From an uncultured Peptococcaceae bacterium (lineage in GTDB: Bacteria > Bacillota > Dehalobacteriia > UBA7702): a DNA stretch of 19,274 nucleotides. This document shows positions 6,460 to 13,627 of the stretch, piece after piece (positions within the stretch are counted from its first letter, which is position 1; each line of letters starts with the position of its first letter). A model generated the notes under the pieces. That model searched no databases and was not told where the DNA came from. It was given only the letters and a program-made list of their open reading frames with translations. The stretch covers positions 1 to 19,274 of the forward strand of contig CALFRX010000260.1 of NCBI GenBank assembly GCA_937919295.1. The letters run 5' to 3'. A program made the position numbers and the translations under genes.

Positions 6460-8414
6460 TACTGAACAGGGAAACAAAGGAAATATGCTACGCAACGAAA
6501 GCCTTGACAACCCACGAAAACCTGATTGAGGGAATTCACAACGTCATTCGTCAGCTTGCATATGATGATCTTGAAAATATTGACTATGTCGCACTTTCCA
6601 CGACGTTGGCGACAAATGCCATTGTGGAAAATCAAGGTTGCCGTGTGGGTTTGCTGACCCTCGGTTACGAGCCGGAACAGAGTTTACCACCTTGTGAATG
6701 GGCTCTGATCCCCGGGGCCATGGATCTCACGGGTAGAGAAATCCACCCCGTCAATCTCGAAAAAGCAAAAACTGCCGTGGAGTCATTCCGCGGCAAAGTG
6801 GATGCCATTGCCATTTCGGGGGTTTTCAGCGTTCGCAATCCGGAACATGAGAATAATGTGAAAGCAGCGATTGCCAATATGATTAACGTACCCGTGATTA
6901 TGGCCCATGAGCTTACGGGTACTTTGGGTGTCCATGAAAGAACCAATACCGCCGTTTTAAACGCCAAGTTAATTCCCGTCATCAACGAACTGATCTTTGC
7001 GGTCAAAGCGGCACTAAAGGAAAAGAATATTAACGTACCACTAATGATCGTCAAAGGAGACGGCAGTTTGATGAATGAAACAGTGGTCAGAGTACGACCG
7101 ATTGAAACGATTTTATCAGGGCCTGCCGCCAGCATCATCGGGGCCATGTACCTCAATGATGTCTGTGACGGTCTCATCTTTGATATGGGCGGAACGACCT
7201 CAGACATTGCGCTGATCTCTAACGGCAAACCGTATCTGAGCAAAGAAGGTGCCGAGGTAGGTGGCTGGCGGACGCGGGTCTCCGCTGTCAACGCTTATAC
7301 CTTCGGCCTTGGCGGCGATAGTCATATTGGCTATAACACGGATACCGGCGCTTTGGAAATTGGCTCCAAAAGGAGCTGGCCTGTGTCGATGATTGCAGAA
7401 CGCTACCCCCATTATAAAAATGAACTGCGCGCAAGAAAAAGAAAAACCGTCGCCCTGGTTCATTTCAGTCAAGTCGATGGTCTGATATTACTCCATCAGC
7501 CCGGATCATCTTTAGAACTCAGCGACGAACAGCAAAAAATTGTCATGGCGCTGGTTGACGGGCCTCATACACTGGTCGATATCGGGAAAAGGATCAACCT
7601 TGATCCCAACTTCTTTAACATTGACAAACTGATAGAATATGGTATTCTCGGAATCGTCGGCTTTACACCCAGTGATATTCTTTGCGCCAAAGGCGAGTAT
7701 GATGCCGGTGACCAAGAAACGGCGGAAATTGCCGCTTTTATGATCGCACACCAACAGGGATTAAGAGAGGAAGACTTTTACGAAAAATGTTCCAAGTTAA
7801 TTGAAGAAAAAATCTGCCAGTATATTCTTTCCGGCATCCTCGACCGCAGCGACATCAAATTTAGTATAGAGGACACTGTGTCCAATTACTTTTTTCAAAA
7901 CGGAATCGGCAGACTATCGGAGGATTTTCTTAACATTGATTTTCAGCTTAAGATTCCATTAATCGGCGCCGGCGCACCAATCAAAGCTTGGTTGCCGTCA
8001 GCGGCCAGAAAGTTCGGCGTCGAGCCGGTGATTCCTGTTTACCACGGTGTGACCAATGCCATTGGCGCCGCGGCTGGAAAAGTGATGACGATCCTATCAT
8101 TGTCGGTCCTCAATAAACACGGAGAATACCTGACCATTTTCTCTCCTTGGGGAAGAAAGGACTATTACGGAGATCAGGATATGGACTATGATCAAGTGAT
8201 CCAAATGGCGGTGGATTCCGCAACGGAAGATGGGATCACCCATATCAAAGAAAACATGGCCTTACAGGGCATCAAGAATTATCAGATTTTGGTGGAACGA
8301 AAAGATTCCAAAATCTCCGACGCCTACAGCAATAACATGAAAATTCATATCGAGACGAAGATTGACGTTATTGCCGTGGGTCTTCCCGGTTGGGTAGAAC
8401 AACCCGCTCTCTAA
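6408..8414 (+). CDS. Hydantoinase/oxoprolinase-family (HyuA-like) protein
   Basis: A 668-residue ASKHA-fold protein related to hydantoinase A and oxoprolinase, which use ATP to open hydantoin- or lactam-type rings. Visible: N-terminal phosphate loop GIDTGGTYTD (6-15), LSTTLATNAIVE (63-74), HERTNTAVLNA (176-186), the conserved ETILSGPAAS (233-242), second phosphate motif DMGGTTSD (259-266) and GLGGDSHIG (300-308). Residues about 371-420 look like a winged-helix insertion, not usual in classic HyuA. Start ATG 6408 has AAGGAG at 6391-6396; the same frame is open upstream to 6306 without a good site. No HyuB partner follows. Its closeness to an MttB homologue suggests a part in methylated-amine or betaine breakdown, perhaps ring opening of a substrate such as a methylated hydantoin or lactam, but that is inference. 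Confidence 0.88.
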   Translation: MAIVLGIDTGGTYTDGVILNRETKEICYATKALTTHENLIEGIHNVIRQLAYDDLENIDYVALSTTLATNAIVENQGCRVGLLTLGYEPEQSLPPCEWALIPGAMDLTGREIHPVNLEKAKTAVESFRGKVDAIAISGVFSVRNPEHENNVKAAIANMINVPVIMAHELTGTLGVHERTNTAVLNAKLIPVINELIFAVKAALKEKNINVPLMIVKGDGSLMNETVVRVRPIETILSGPAASIIGAMYLNDVCDGLIFDMGGTTSDIALISNGKPYLSKEGAEVGGWRTRVSAVNAYTFGLGGDSHIGYNTDTGALEIGSKRSWPVSMIAERYPHYKNELRARKRKTVALVHFSQVDGLILLHQPGSSLELSDEQQKIVMALVDGPHTLVDIGKRINLDPNFFNIDKLIEYGILGIVGFTPSDILCAKGEYDAGDQETAEIAAFMIAHQQGLREEDFYEKCSKLIEEKICQYILSGILDRSDIKFSIEDTVSNYFFQNGIGRLSEDFLNIDFQLKIPLIGAGAPIKAWLPSAARKFGVEPVIPVYHGVTNAIGAAAGKVMTILSLSVLNKHGEYLTIFSPWGRKDYYGDQDMDYDQVIQMAVDSATEDGITHIKENMALQGIKNYQILVERKDSKISDAYSNNMKIHIETKIDVIAVGLPGWVEQPAL

Positions 8415-8429
8415 AAGCACCCTCTCCAG

Positions 8430-8533
8430 CAAAACACCGCTGCCGTGGCTACTCTGGCCACGGCAGCGGTGTTTGATTACCCATTCAATTTCCAGGCAGC
8501 GGCCGCAGAATATGAATGGTTTGTTTCATGATA
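8430..8533 (-). ncRNA. Candidate short HrcA-controlled transcript
   Basis: A minus-strand promoter (-10 at 8540-8545) overlapped by a CIRCE operator would start transcription near 8533. The only thing downstream before the 18-bp terminator is about 100 nt. It includes a 13-codon ATG frame at about 8528-8487 (MKQTIHILRPLPGN) with no ribosome binding site. Either this is a small RNA or it is what remains after a heat-shock gene was lost. The boundaries are estimates from the promoter and hairpin. Confidence 0.3.
8432..8474. terminator. Terminator between convergent units
   Basis: Very strong 18-bp GC-rich stem, 8432-8449 with 8457-8474, loop of 7 nt, flanked by AAAA on the left and TTT on the right. 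Read on the plus strand it ends the hydantoinase transcript. Read on the minus strand it is followed by TTTT and would end a transcript from the CIRCE-linked promoter. Confidence 0.85.
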
Positions 8534-8539
8534 GCGTCT

Positions 8540-8569
8540 ATTATATCTACTTTAGCAGTCCTATTGTAA
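8540..8569 (-). promoter_or_regulatory. Minus-strand promoter overlapping CIRCE
   Basis: On the minus strand: -35-like TTACAA (8564-8569), 18-bp spacer, perfect -10 TATAAT (8540-8545). The -35 falls inside the 9-bp centre of the CIRCE element, so repressor binding would block it. Plus-strand reading gives no comparable promoter. Confidence 0.5.
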
Positions 8570-8578
8570 GAGTGCTAA
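8552..8578. promoter_or_regulatory. CIRCE operator (HrcA binding site)
   Basis: TTAGCAGTC, 9 bp, GAGTGCTAA (8552-8560, 8561-8569, 8570-8578). The consensus is TTAGCACTC-N9-GAGTGCTAA, so there is one mismatch in 18 and the spacer is exact. CIRCE is the operator of the heat-shock repressor HrcA and normally precedes groESL or hrcA-dnaK. Here it lies in a convergent gap with no such gene on either side. Confidence 0.88.
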
Positions 8579-8583
8579 AATAA

Positions 8584-8614
8584 AGAACGCCTTCATTTAT
8601 GAGAAAGGCGTTCT
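8584..8614 (-). terminator. Terminator of the glyoxalase-like gene
   Basis: Stem AGAACGCCTT (8584-8593) with 8605-8614, 10 bp. On the minus strand it is followed by TTTATTTT, which runs into the CIRCE element. It lies just past the glyoxalase stop codon. Confidence 0.8.
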
Positions 8615-8627
8615 CTTAGGTTTCCGG

Positions 8628-8981
8628 TTAAAGTAATTGAATCGTATAGCCGTCGGGGTCATCGATGAAATAGAATTTCAGGTGGGGATTGGGGCTGATG
8701 GGGCCTGCCACCTCGACGCCGGCGTCCCTGACCTTAGCTACCACCGCCTCGACGTCGTCAAATTGAAGGCCGAAGGAGATGCCCTGGCCGGGATCATCCA
8801 CCGTCTCCCCTTCACGGTGCAGCAATTCCACCCAGGCACCACTGCCCGGATCCATCATATTGATTTCATTGCCGTGGGCCGCGATATGCTGGGCAACACT
8901 CATGCCCAACAGCTTACCGTAAAAGTCAAGACTCCTTTGCATATCGGCGACGTGCAAGGTAACCCATTTCATTTGAGCCAT
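8628..8981 (-). CDS. Glyoxalase/bleomycin-resistance (VOC) family protein
   Basis: A 117-residue single-domain vicinal-oxygen-chelate protein with two beta-alpha-beta-beta-beta repeats: MKWVTLHVADMQRSLDFYGKLLGM (4-27) and ISFGLQFDDVEAVVAKVRDAGVEV (68-91). It ends in FIDDPDGYTIQLL. A likely metal ligand is His10 (LHVAD), with Glu52 (WVELL) as the second. The usual last ligand Glu (in YxIEL) is Gln115 here and the protein stops right after, so metal use or activity may differ from glyoxalase I. Start ATG 8981 is preceded by GAAGG; the longer in-frame start at 9023 lies in the promoter. It has its own promoter (9014-9042) and terminator and is downstream of hsp20. The substrate is unknown; detoxification or ligand sequestration are the family's common roles. 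Confidence 0.87.
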   Translation of the reverse strand: MAQMKWVTLHVADMQRSLDFYGKLLGMSVAQHIAAHGNEINMMDPGSGAWVELLHREGETVDDPGQGISFGLQFDDVEAVVAKVRDAGVEVAGPISPNPHLKFYFIDDPDGYTIQLL

Positions 8982-9013
8982 ATGTATGCCTTCTTTCTTT
9001 TGGAATTTCCCAT

Positions 9014-9042
9014 ATCGTACCATTTTGGCGCCGGAATGTAAA
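9014..9042 (-). promoter_or_regulatory. Promoter of the glyoxalase-like gene
   Basis: Minus strand: -35 TTTACA (9037-9042), 17-bp spacer, -10 TACGAT (9014-9019). The expected start near 9007 leaves a 5' leader of about 26 nt before the ATG at 8981, which supports that start. Confidence 0.55.
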
Positions 9043-9071
9043 GAAATCCCAGGGGAAAACAGGGAAACGCT

Positions 9072-9515
9072 TCACTCGATATCCAAGCGCTTGCCACTCC
9101 AGTCCCCTTCCTTTTTGGGCATCCTCAGGGTCAGGACGCCGTTATCATATTTGGCCTGAATTTCCCCGGTTTTGACGTCGCTGATATCAAACTGGCGGCG
9201 GTAAGAGCCATAGGAACGCTCGCGGCAAACGTATTTGCCCTGGCTGTCCTTTTCCTCATGCTCCGAATGGCGCACCGCGTTGATGGAGAGCACATCGTTG
9301 TTAACGACGAGGTCGATATCCTCCTTGGCGAAGCCGGGCAAGTCGGCTTCGAGGAGATAGGTGTCGCCCTTGTCTTTGATGTCGGTGCGAAAGGCGGTGA
9401 GGCCGCGGCTGTTAAAAAAGCCCAGGGGATCGCTGAAAAAGTTCCGGTTGCTTTCGGATATCTCCCGCAGCGGTGTGTAATTGCTTAATTCATAATTGGT
9501 CTTGCGATGGAACAT
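9072..9515 (-). CDS. Hsp20/alpha-crystallin small heat-shock protein
   Basis: A 147-residue ATP-independent holdase chaperone. The first 40 residues are a variable arm rich in Phe and Asn. The alpha-crystallin domain runs from about 42 to 135, with FRTDIKDKGDTYLLEADLPGF, EDIDLVVNNDVLSINA, RSYGSYRRQFDI and the signature AKYDNGVLTLRMPK (121-134). The C-terminal tail (KRLDIE) lacks a clear I-x-I motif; the only near match is LDI. Start ATG 9515 has GGAGGG (plus-strand CCCTCC at 9523-9528), 7 bp upstream; an earlier in-frame start at 9653 would run through the promoter region. It is divergent from the XRE operon across 184 bp carrying small palindromes. No CIRCE lies in front of it, although one lies about 500 bp downstream. 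Confidence 0.95.
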   Translation of the reverse strand: MFHRKTNYELSNYTPLREISESNRNFFSDPLGFFNSRGLTAFRTDIKDKGDTYLLEADLPGFAKEDIDLVVNNDVLSINAVRHSEHEEKDSQGKYVCRERSYGSYRRQFDISDVKTGEIQAKYDNGVLTLRMPKKEGDWSGKRLDIE

Positions 9516-9589
9516 GGACAATCCCTCCAAAAAATTGAAATTTGATCTACCGTTATTATCGAATTTTGGCGGATTTCTATACAAGCAGA

Positions 9590-9633
9590 GTGGACTTATC
9601 CACGTTGACAACGTACGGTTGATTTTATCAACC
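9590..9633. promoter_or_regulatory. Three adjacent small palindromes, candidate operators
   Basis: GTGGA-CTTA-TCCAC (9590-9603), CGTTG-A-CAACG (9603-9613) and GGTTGA-TTTTA-TCAACC (9617-9633) lie head to tail in the divergent gap between hsp20 and the XRE gene. Their position suits binding by the XRE protein or a heat-shock regulator. None matches an operator I recognise. Confidence 0.4.
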
Positions 9634-9652
9634 AAAATTAACGCCAAATCCA

Positions 9653-9681
9653 TTGACGAACCCCTATTTTCCGGCTAAGAT
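9653..9681 (+). promoter_or_regulatory. Promoter of the XRE-CPBP-ABC operon
   Basis: -35 TTGACG (9653-9658), 17 bp, -10 TAAGAT (9676-9681). The transcript would begin near 9688, leaving a very short leader before the ATG at 9700, so the ribosome binding site at 9688-9694 would lie at the extreme 5' end. Confidence 0.6.
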
Positions 9682-9699
9682 AATACAGAGGTGACTGTA

Positions 9700-10818
9700 A
9701 TGAAAGAAATTCATATTGCCCGGGTTTTGGCGGGCAAGCGCAAGGAAAAAGGGATCACCCAGGAAGAACTGGCGAATTATATCGGTGTCTCCAAGGCCTC
9801 GGTTTCCAAGTGGGAAACGGGCCAGAGCTATCCCGATGTGACCTTCCTGCCCCAGCTTGCCGCTTATTTTAATATCAGTGTCGACGAACTCATCGACTAT
9901 CAACCACAAATGACCAAAGAGGATATTCAAAAACTATACCTGCGGCTTGCGGCGGACTTTTCCCGAAAGCCCTTCGAGGCCGTGCTGGCCGAATGCCGCC
10001 ACATCATCAAAAAATACTATGCCTGTTTTCCGCTGCTGCTGCAAATGGGCATTCTCCTTGTCAACCACCTGGAACTGGCGGAAGACGGGGAAAAGGCCGC
10101 GTCTTTGCGAAAGGAAGCCAAAAAACTTTTCGTCCGGGTCAAAGAGGGTTGCAATGAGGTGGAAACCGCGAAAAAAGCCCTTTATATGGAAGCCTTCTGC
10201 GCCCTGGCGGAAAACGATGCCGACACGGTCCTTTATCTGTTAGAGGACGCCATGGAGCCGGCGCTGCCGCCGGAAGCGCTGATCGCCCCGGCTTATCAAA
10301 TGAAGGGCCAGAACAATGCGGCGAAAACCGTACTGCAAAGCGGGATCTATCAAAACCTCGTCATTCTTTTCAATTTCTTTCCCGCTTATCTCATGCTCTG
10401 CGTCGATGATGAAGCAAAATTCAGAGAAACCCTAAGCCGGGCGGAAAATGTCGCCGCAACCTTTCATCTGCAGCAGCTCCATCCCGGCGTACTGGCGCCC
10501 CTTTATCTCCATGCCGCCCACGGTTACCTGCTGCAGCAGAACAACGACGGCGCCTTAGAAATGCTGAAAAAGTACACTGAAACCGTCACCGGCGATATTT
10601 ATCCCCTGTGCCTCCACGGCGACGATTTTTTTGATCTGATCGAAGACTGGCTGTCTCAACTGGATATCGGCAACGCCCTGCCCCGTGATGAAAAAACCAT
10701 CCGCAAGAGCATGGCCGCCGCCGTCGCCGAGAATCCGGCTTTCGCCGCCCTCAAAGACGACCCCCGCTTTTTAAAAATCACAGCGAAACTACAAGACAGC
10801 CTGCAGCAGGAGGTATGA
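9700..10818 (+). CDS. XRE-family regulator with large helical C-terminal domain
   Basis: A 372-residue protein. Residues 5-62 are a classic Xre/Cro helix-turn-helix (ITQEELANYIGVSKASVSKWETG, then YPDVTFLPQLAAYFNISVDELI). The rest, about 75-372, is all-helical and rich in Ala/Leu/Lys, resembling TPR-type repeats (FPLLLQMGILLVNHLEL; HPGVLAPLYLHAAHGYLLQQN). An N-terminal XRE HTH plus C-terminal repeats recalls peptide-sensing RRNPP regulators, but this shape also occurs in XRE proteins with no known peptide. Start ATG 9700 has GAGGTGA 5 bp upstream, preferred over GTG 9691. It is first gene of a four-gene operon (4 bp to the next) and is likely autoregulatory through the palindromes upstream. 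Confidence 0.9.
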   Translation: MKEIHIARVLAGKRKEKGITQEELANYIGVSKASVSKWETGQSYPDVTFLPQLAAYFNISVDELIDYQPQMTKEDIQKLYLRLAADFSRKPFEAVLAECRHIIKKYYACFPLLLQMGILLVNHLELAEDGEKAASLRKEAKKLFVRVKEGCNEVETAKKALYMEAFCALAENDADTVLYLLEDAMEPALPPEALIAPAYQMKGQNNAAKTVLQSGIYQNLVILFNFFPAYLMLCVDDEAKFRETLSRAENVAATFHLQQLHPGVLAPLYLHAAHGYLLQQNNDGALEMLKKYTETVTGDIYPLCLHGDDFFDLIEDWLSQLDIGNALPRDEKTIRKSMAAAVAENPAFAALKDDPRFLKITAKLQDSLQQEV

Positions 10819-10822
10819 TTGC

Positions 10823-11743
10823 ATGAATCACGAAAAATCCCTAACCAAAAAGCGTCTCCGTTTATTTATCCTGATCACCTTCGCCACTGCCTGGGCCATC
10901 TTTCTCCTTGGGCCGCTATGTGGTATTTCCTACGGCTCCAGCCTCTCCCTGGTGATCCTCGCAGCGGCAATGTTCACCCCGGCCTTGGCTAATGTCCTGA
11001 CGCGGATCATCACCAAGGAGGGCTTTCAACAATTCTATCTGCGGCCCCGCTTTAAAGGGCAAATCAAGGGCTATCTGCTCATCTATTTCGGTCCTACCGC
11101 GCTGCTCTTTTTCAGCGGTCTGCTCTACTTTTTGGTTTTTCCCCATCAATTTGATCCCGCCCTCAGCGCTTTGCAAGCATTGGCAGCCACTGGGAGCACG
11201 GTAACGGGGCTTTCCGTCTCCGCGCTGCTGCTGATTTCCGCCTTGCAGGTGATTTTGATCGGCCCCGTCATCAACATTATCCCCACCCTCGGCGAGGAAC
11301 TGGGTTGGCGAGGCTACCTCCTGCCCAAACTGTGCCTGTTTCTTTCAGATCGCGTTGCGCTCCTCACCACCGGGGTGATTTGGGGACTGTGGCATTTGCC
11401 GGTCATCATCATGGGACATAATTACGGCACCGCTTATTTCGGTTATCCCTATCTCGGCATTTTGACCATGGTGGTATTCTGCGTATCTCTGGGCATCATC
11501 GAAGGCTATACCTTTCTTAAAATGAAGTCGGTGATCCCCGCGGCGATGATCCACTCCCTGATCAACGCCGGCGCGGCCTTCCCCCTCTATTTCATCAAAG
11601 GTACTTACAATCCTCTGTTGGGCCCCGCCGTAACCGGTCTCCTCGGTGGCTTACCTTTTATGCTTTGCGCGGTGCTGCTCCTTTACAAAATAGGCAAAAA
11701 TAAAGAGCCCCTTTCGCTTACAGAAAATCAGGAGAAGGAGTGA
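10823..11743 (+). CDS. CPBP-family intramembrane metalloprotease (Abi/CAAX type)
   Basis: A 306-residue polytopic membrane protein of the CPBP family (PF02517). All three active-site motifs are present: GEELGWRG with E158, E159 and R163; WGLWHLP with H191; and HSLIN with H244 and N248. The first cytoplasmic segment is basic (KKRLRL), followed by about eight hydrophobic helices. Family roles include Rce1-type prenyl-protein proteolysis, bacteriocin immunity and processing of peptides or anti-sigma factors. Start ATG 10823 has AGGAGGT at 10808-10814 inside the end of the XRE gene. Gaps of 4 bp on both sides place it in the XRE-ABC operon, suggesting it handles a peptide or lipid connected with the ABC exporter. 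Confidence 0.93.
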   Translation: MNHEKSLTKKRLRLFILITFATAWAIFLLGPLCGISYGSSLSLVILAAAMFTPALANVLTRIITKEGFQQFYLRPRFKGQIKGYLLIYFGPTALLFFSGLLYFLVFPHQFDPALSALQALAATGSTVTGLSVSALLLISALQVILIGPVINIIPTLGEELGWRGYLLPKLCLFLSDRVALLTTGVIWGLWHLPVIIMGHNYGTAYFGYPYLGILTMVVFCVSLGIIEGYTFLKMKSVIPAAMIHSLINAGAAFPLYFIKGTYNPLLGPAVTGLLGGLPFMLCAVLLLYKIGKNKEPLSLTENQEKE

Positions 11744-11747
11744 TCAA

Positions 11748-12671
11748 ATGGAAAATCTCATCACCATGGATCGCGTATCCAAATCCTTCGGCCATGTTCG
11801 CGCCCTGGACCAAGTCAGTGTTTCGCTGGGGAAAGGGGATATCCTCGGCTTTTTAGGACCCAACGCCTCAGGGAAAACCACAACGGTGCGGCTGCTGAAC
11901 GGCGTGATCTTTCCTGATGACGGCGTCATCCGCGTGATGGGTTACGACAGCGTCAAAGACGGCAACGAGATCAGAAGACGCAGCGGCGTACTCACAGAGA
12001 CCGCCTCCCTCTACGACCATATGACCGCCGCGGAAAACCTGATGTTTTTCGCGAAACTCTACGGCCTTGCCGATGACACGGCAAAAAAGCGCAGCAACGA
12101 CCTTTTGGAACGCTTCCACCTCAGCGACCGCCAAAAACAGAAAACCGGTACCTTCAGCACCGGCCTAAAAAAGCGGTTGGGCATCGCCAAAGCGTTAATT
12201 CACAATCCTGAAATACTCTATTTAGACGAACCCACCTCCGGCCTTGATCCGGAGTCTGCCCGGGATCTGATCCGCTACATCAAAGAACTTAACAGCGGCC
12301 GACTCACCGTTTTCGTCTGCACCCATAACCTGGCCGAAGCGGAGCACTTTTGCACCCGCTTCGTTTTTCTTGACAAAGGACGCGTCATCGAAGGTGGCAC
12401 CCTCACCGAACTGGAAGCAAAATACGAAGGCTGCGTTACCCTACGCGTCGACTATCGCGGCGCTATCACCGCGGCTCTACCCAAGGAAGCGGCCTTCAAA
12501 CCCCTCTCCGGCAACGCATCTTACGATTCAGCACAGCTCACCGTTGCCACCAAAAAGCAAGTCCCCGCCGTCATCCGTGCCCTTGCCGAAAAAGTCGATC
12601 TCTATCGCGTGGAGCAGATAAACAGCGGTTTGGAGTCCCTCTATTTTGAAATAAGGAGGCAGGCAAAATGA
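11748..12671 (+). CDS. ABC exporter ATP-binding protein (NatA-like)
   Basis: A 307-residue cytoplasmic ATPase. Walker A GPNASGKTT (37-45) has Ala-Ser where most have Gly-Ala. The Q-loop region is VLTETASLYDHMTAAENL, the signature is the relaxed FSTGLKKRLGIAKAL (about 139-153) typical of NatA-type exporters, Walker B is ILYLDEPTSGLDP and the H-loop is CTHNLAEAEHF. A C-terminal extension of about 80 residues (from LTELEAKYEG) is common in ABC-2 exporters. The ribosome binding site GGAGAAGGAG sits in the CPBP gene's tail, 4 bp separate the two genes, and the stop overlaps the permease start (ATGA), implying translational coupling. The cargo is unknown; sodium, antibiotic or peptide export are family roles. 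Confidence 0.93.
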   Translation: MENLITMDRVSKSFGHVRALDQVSVSLGKGDILGFLGPNASGKTTTVRLLNGVIFPDDGVIRVMGYDSVKDGNEIRRRSGVLTETASLYDHMTAAENLMFFAKLYGLADDTAKKRSNDLLERFHLSDRQKQKTGTFSTGLKKRLGIAKALIHNPEILYLDEPTSGLDPESARDLIRYIKELNSGRLTVFVCTHNLAEAEHFCTRFVFLDKGRVIEGGTLTELEAKYEGCVTLRVDYRGAITAALPKEAAFKPLSGNASYDSAQLTVATKKQVPAVIRALAEKVDLYRVEQINSGLESLYFEIRRQAK

Positions 12672-13501
12672 ACAGGATCGCCATCAAAGCCATTGTCAAA
12701 AAGGACATTGACGCCATCGGTTCCAGCATACAGATGTGGCTGCCGATGATCCTTGTCCCCCTAATTTTCGTCGTTGTTTATCCCATCATCATCCTCGCTT
12801 CCTTCCAAAGCGGCGGGAACAATATCACAGGAAACGGCACGGAATTTCTGCTAAAAATCATCGATACCCTGCCCCCGGGGGCAATCAAAGGGGAGATTCT
12901 GGCCTTTCCCGCGCTGCCCCAGCAGATCGCTTATTTATTCGTTAATTACCTCTTTTCCCCGCTGTTCATGTTAATCCCGGTGATGGTGGCAAGCATCATC
13001 TCCGCCAACAGCTTTGCCGGGGAAAAAGAAAAGAAGACCCTGGAAACGCTCCTTTTCAGCCCCATCAGAGAAAGGGACCTGCTTTTGGCGAAGGTGCTCG
13101 CTTCCTTTTTGCCGGCGCAAATCATCACGATTTTCAGCGCTCTGATCTATGGCGCGGTCATTGATATCGCCGGTTACCGCTTTTTCGGGTCGATGATTTT
13201 TCCCAGCGGCAACTGGATTCTAACCGTGTTCTGGATCTCCCCGGCAATTTCTCTGCTTGCCGTATTGATCAATGTATTTATCTCCGCCAAAGTCAAGGGC
13301 TATCAAGAAGCCCAGCAGTTGAGCATCATCGTGATCCTGCCGGTGATCGCCCTTTTTATCGCCCAGATCACGGGGTTCCTTTTCCTCGGCAATCTCGCCT
13401 CTTTCCTGCTGGGCGCCGCTCTCTTTATCCTTGACGCCCTATGTCTCCGATTGGCATCAAAAACCTTTAACCGGCAAAAGATGTTTTTATCCTGTCATTA
13501 G
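12668..13501 (+). CDS. ABC-2-type exporter permease (NatB-like)
   Basis: A 277-residue membrane subunit. TM1 is at about 23-46 (MWLPMILVPLIFVVVYPII), followed by an extracytoplasmic loop of about 40 residues (QSGGNNITGNG...). Then come about five hydrophobic segments: 93-113, 143-170, 185-207, 223-240 and 243-262. The cytoplasmic coupling loop carries the family motif FAGEKEKKTLETLL (116-129), which contacts the ATPase. Its ATG overlaps the ATPase stop (ATGA), with AGGAGG upstream. It is the last gene of the operon; the hairpin at 13541 follows. With the ATPase it would form a 2+2 exporter. Confidence 0.9.
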   Translation: MNRIAIKAIVKKDIDAIGSSIQMWLPMILVPLIFVVVYPIIILASFQSGGNNITGNGTEFLLKIIDTLPPGAIKGEILAFPALPQQIAYLFVNYLFSPLFMLIPVMVASIISANSFAGEKEKKTLETLLFSPIRERDLLLAKVLASFLPAQIITIFSALIYGAVIDIAGYRFFGSMIFPSGNWILTVFWISPAISLLAVLINVFISAKVKGYQEAQQLSIIVILPVIALFIAQITGFLFLGNLASFLLGAALFILDALCLRLASKTFNRQKMFLSCH

Positions 13502-13540
13502 CAGGGAAAGCCTACCCCCGATAACAGAACGGTACACAAA

Positions 13541-13564
13541 AGGGAGCCTGAAAACAGGCTCCCT
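13541..13564. terminator. Terminator shared by the ABC operon and rubredoxin
   Basis: Perfect 10-bp stem, AGGGAGCCTG (13541-13550) with 13555-13564, loop AAAA. On the minus strand it is followed by TTTTG, ending the rubredoxin transcript. On the plus strand the T tract is missing, so its strength for the ABC operon is less sure. Confidence 0.75.
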
Positions 13565-13627
13565 CATTGATCATCATAAAAATATTGGTTTTGCAATCTT
13601 GAAAAAGTTCTTTTCCCGAAGTACCGA

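Noticed and set aside
6665..7291. 208-codon minus-strand frame opposite the hydantoinase gene
   Set aside because: Antisense shadow of conserved ATPase-fold coding sequence; no ribosome binding site or family resemblance.
8637..9041. 134-codon plus-strand frame opposite the glyoxalase-like gene
   Set aside because: Complement of a clear VOC-family gene that has its own promoter, ribosome binding site and terminator.
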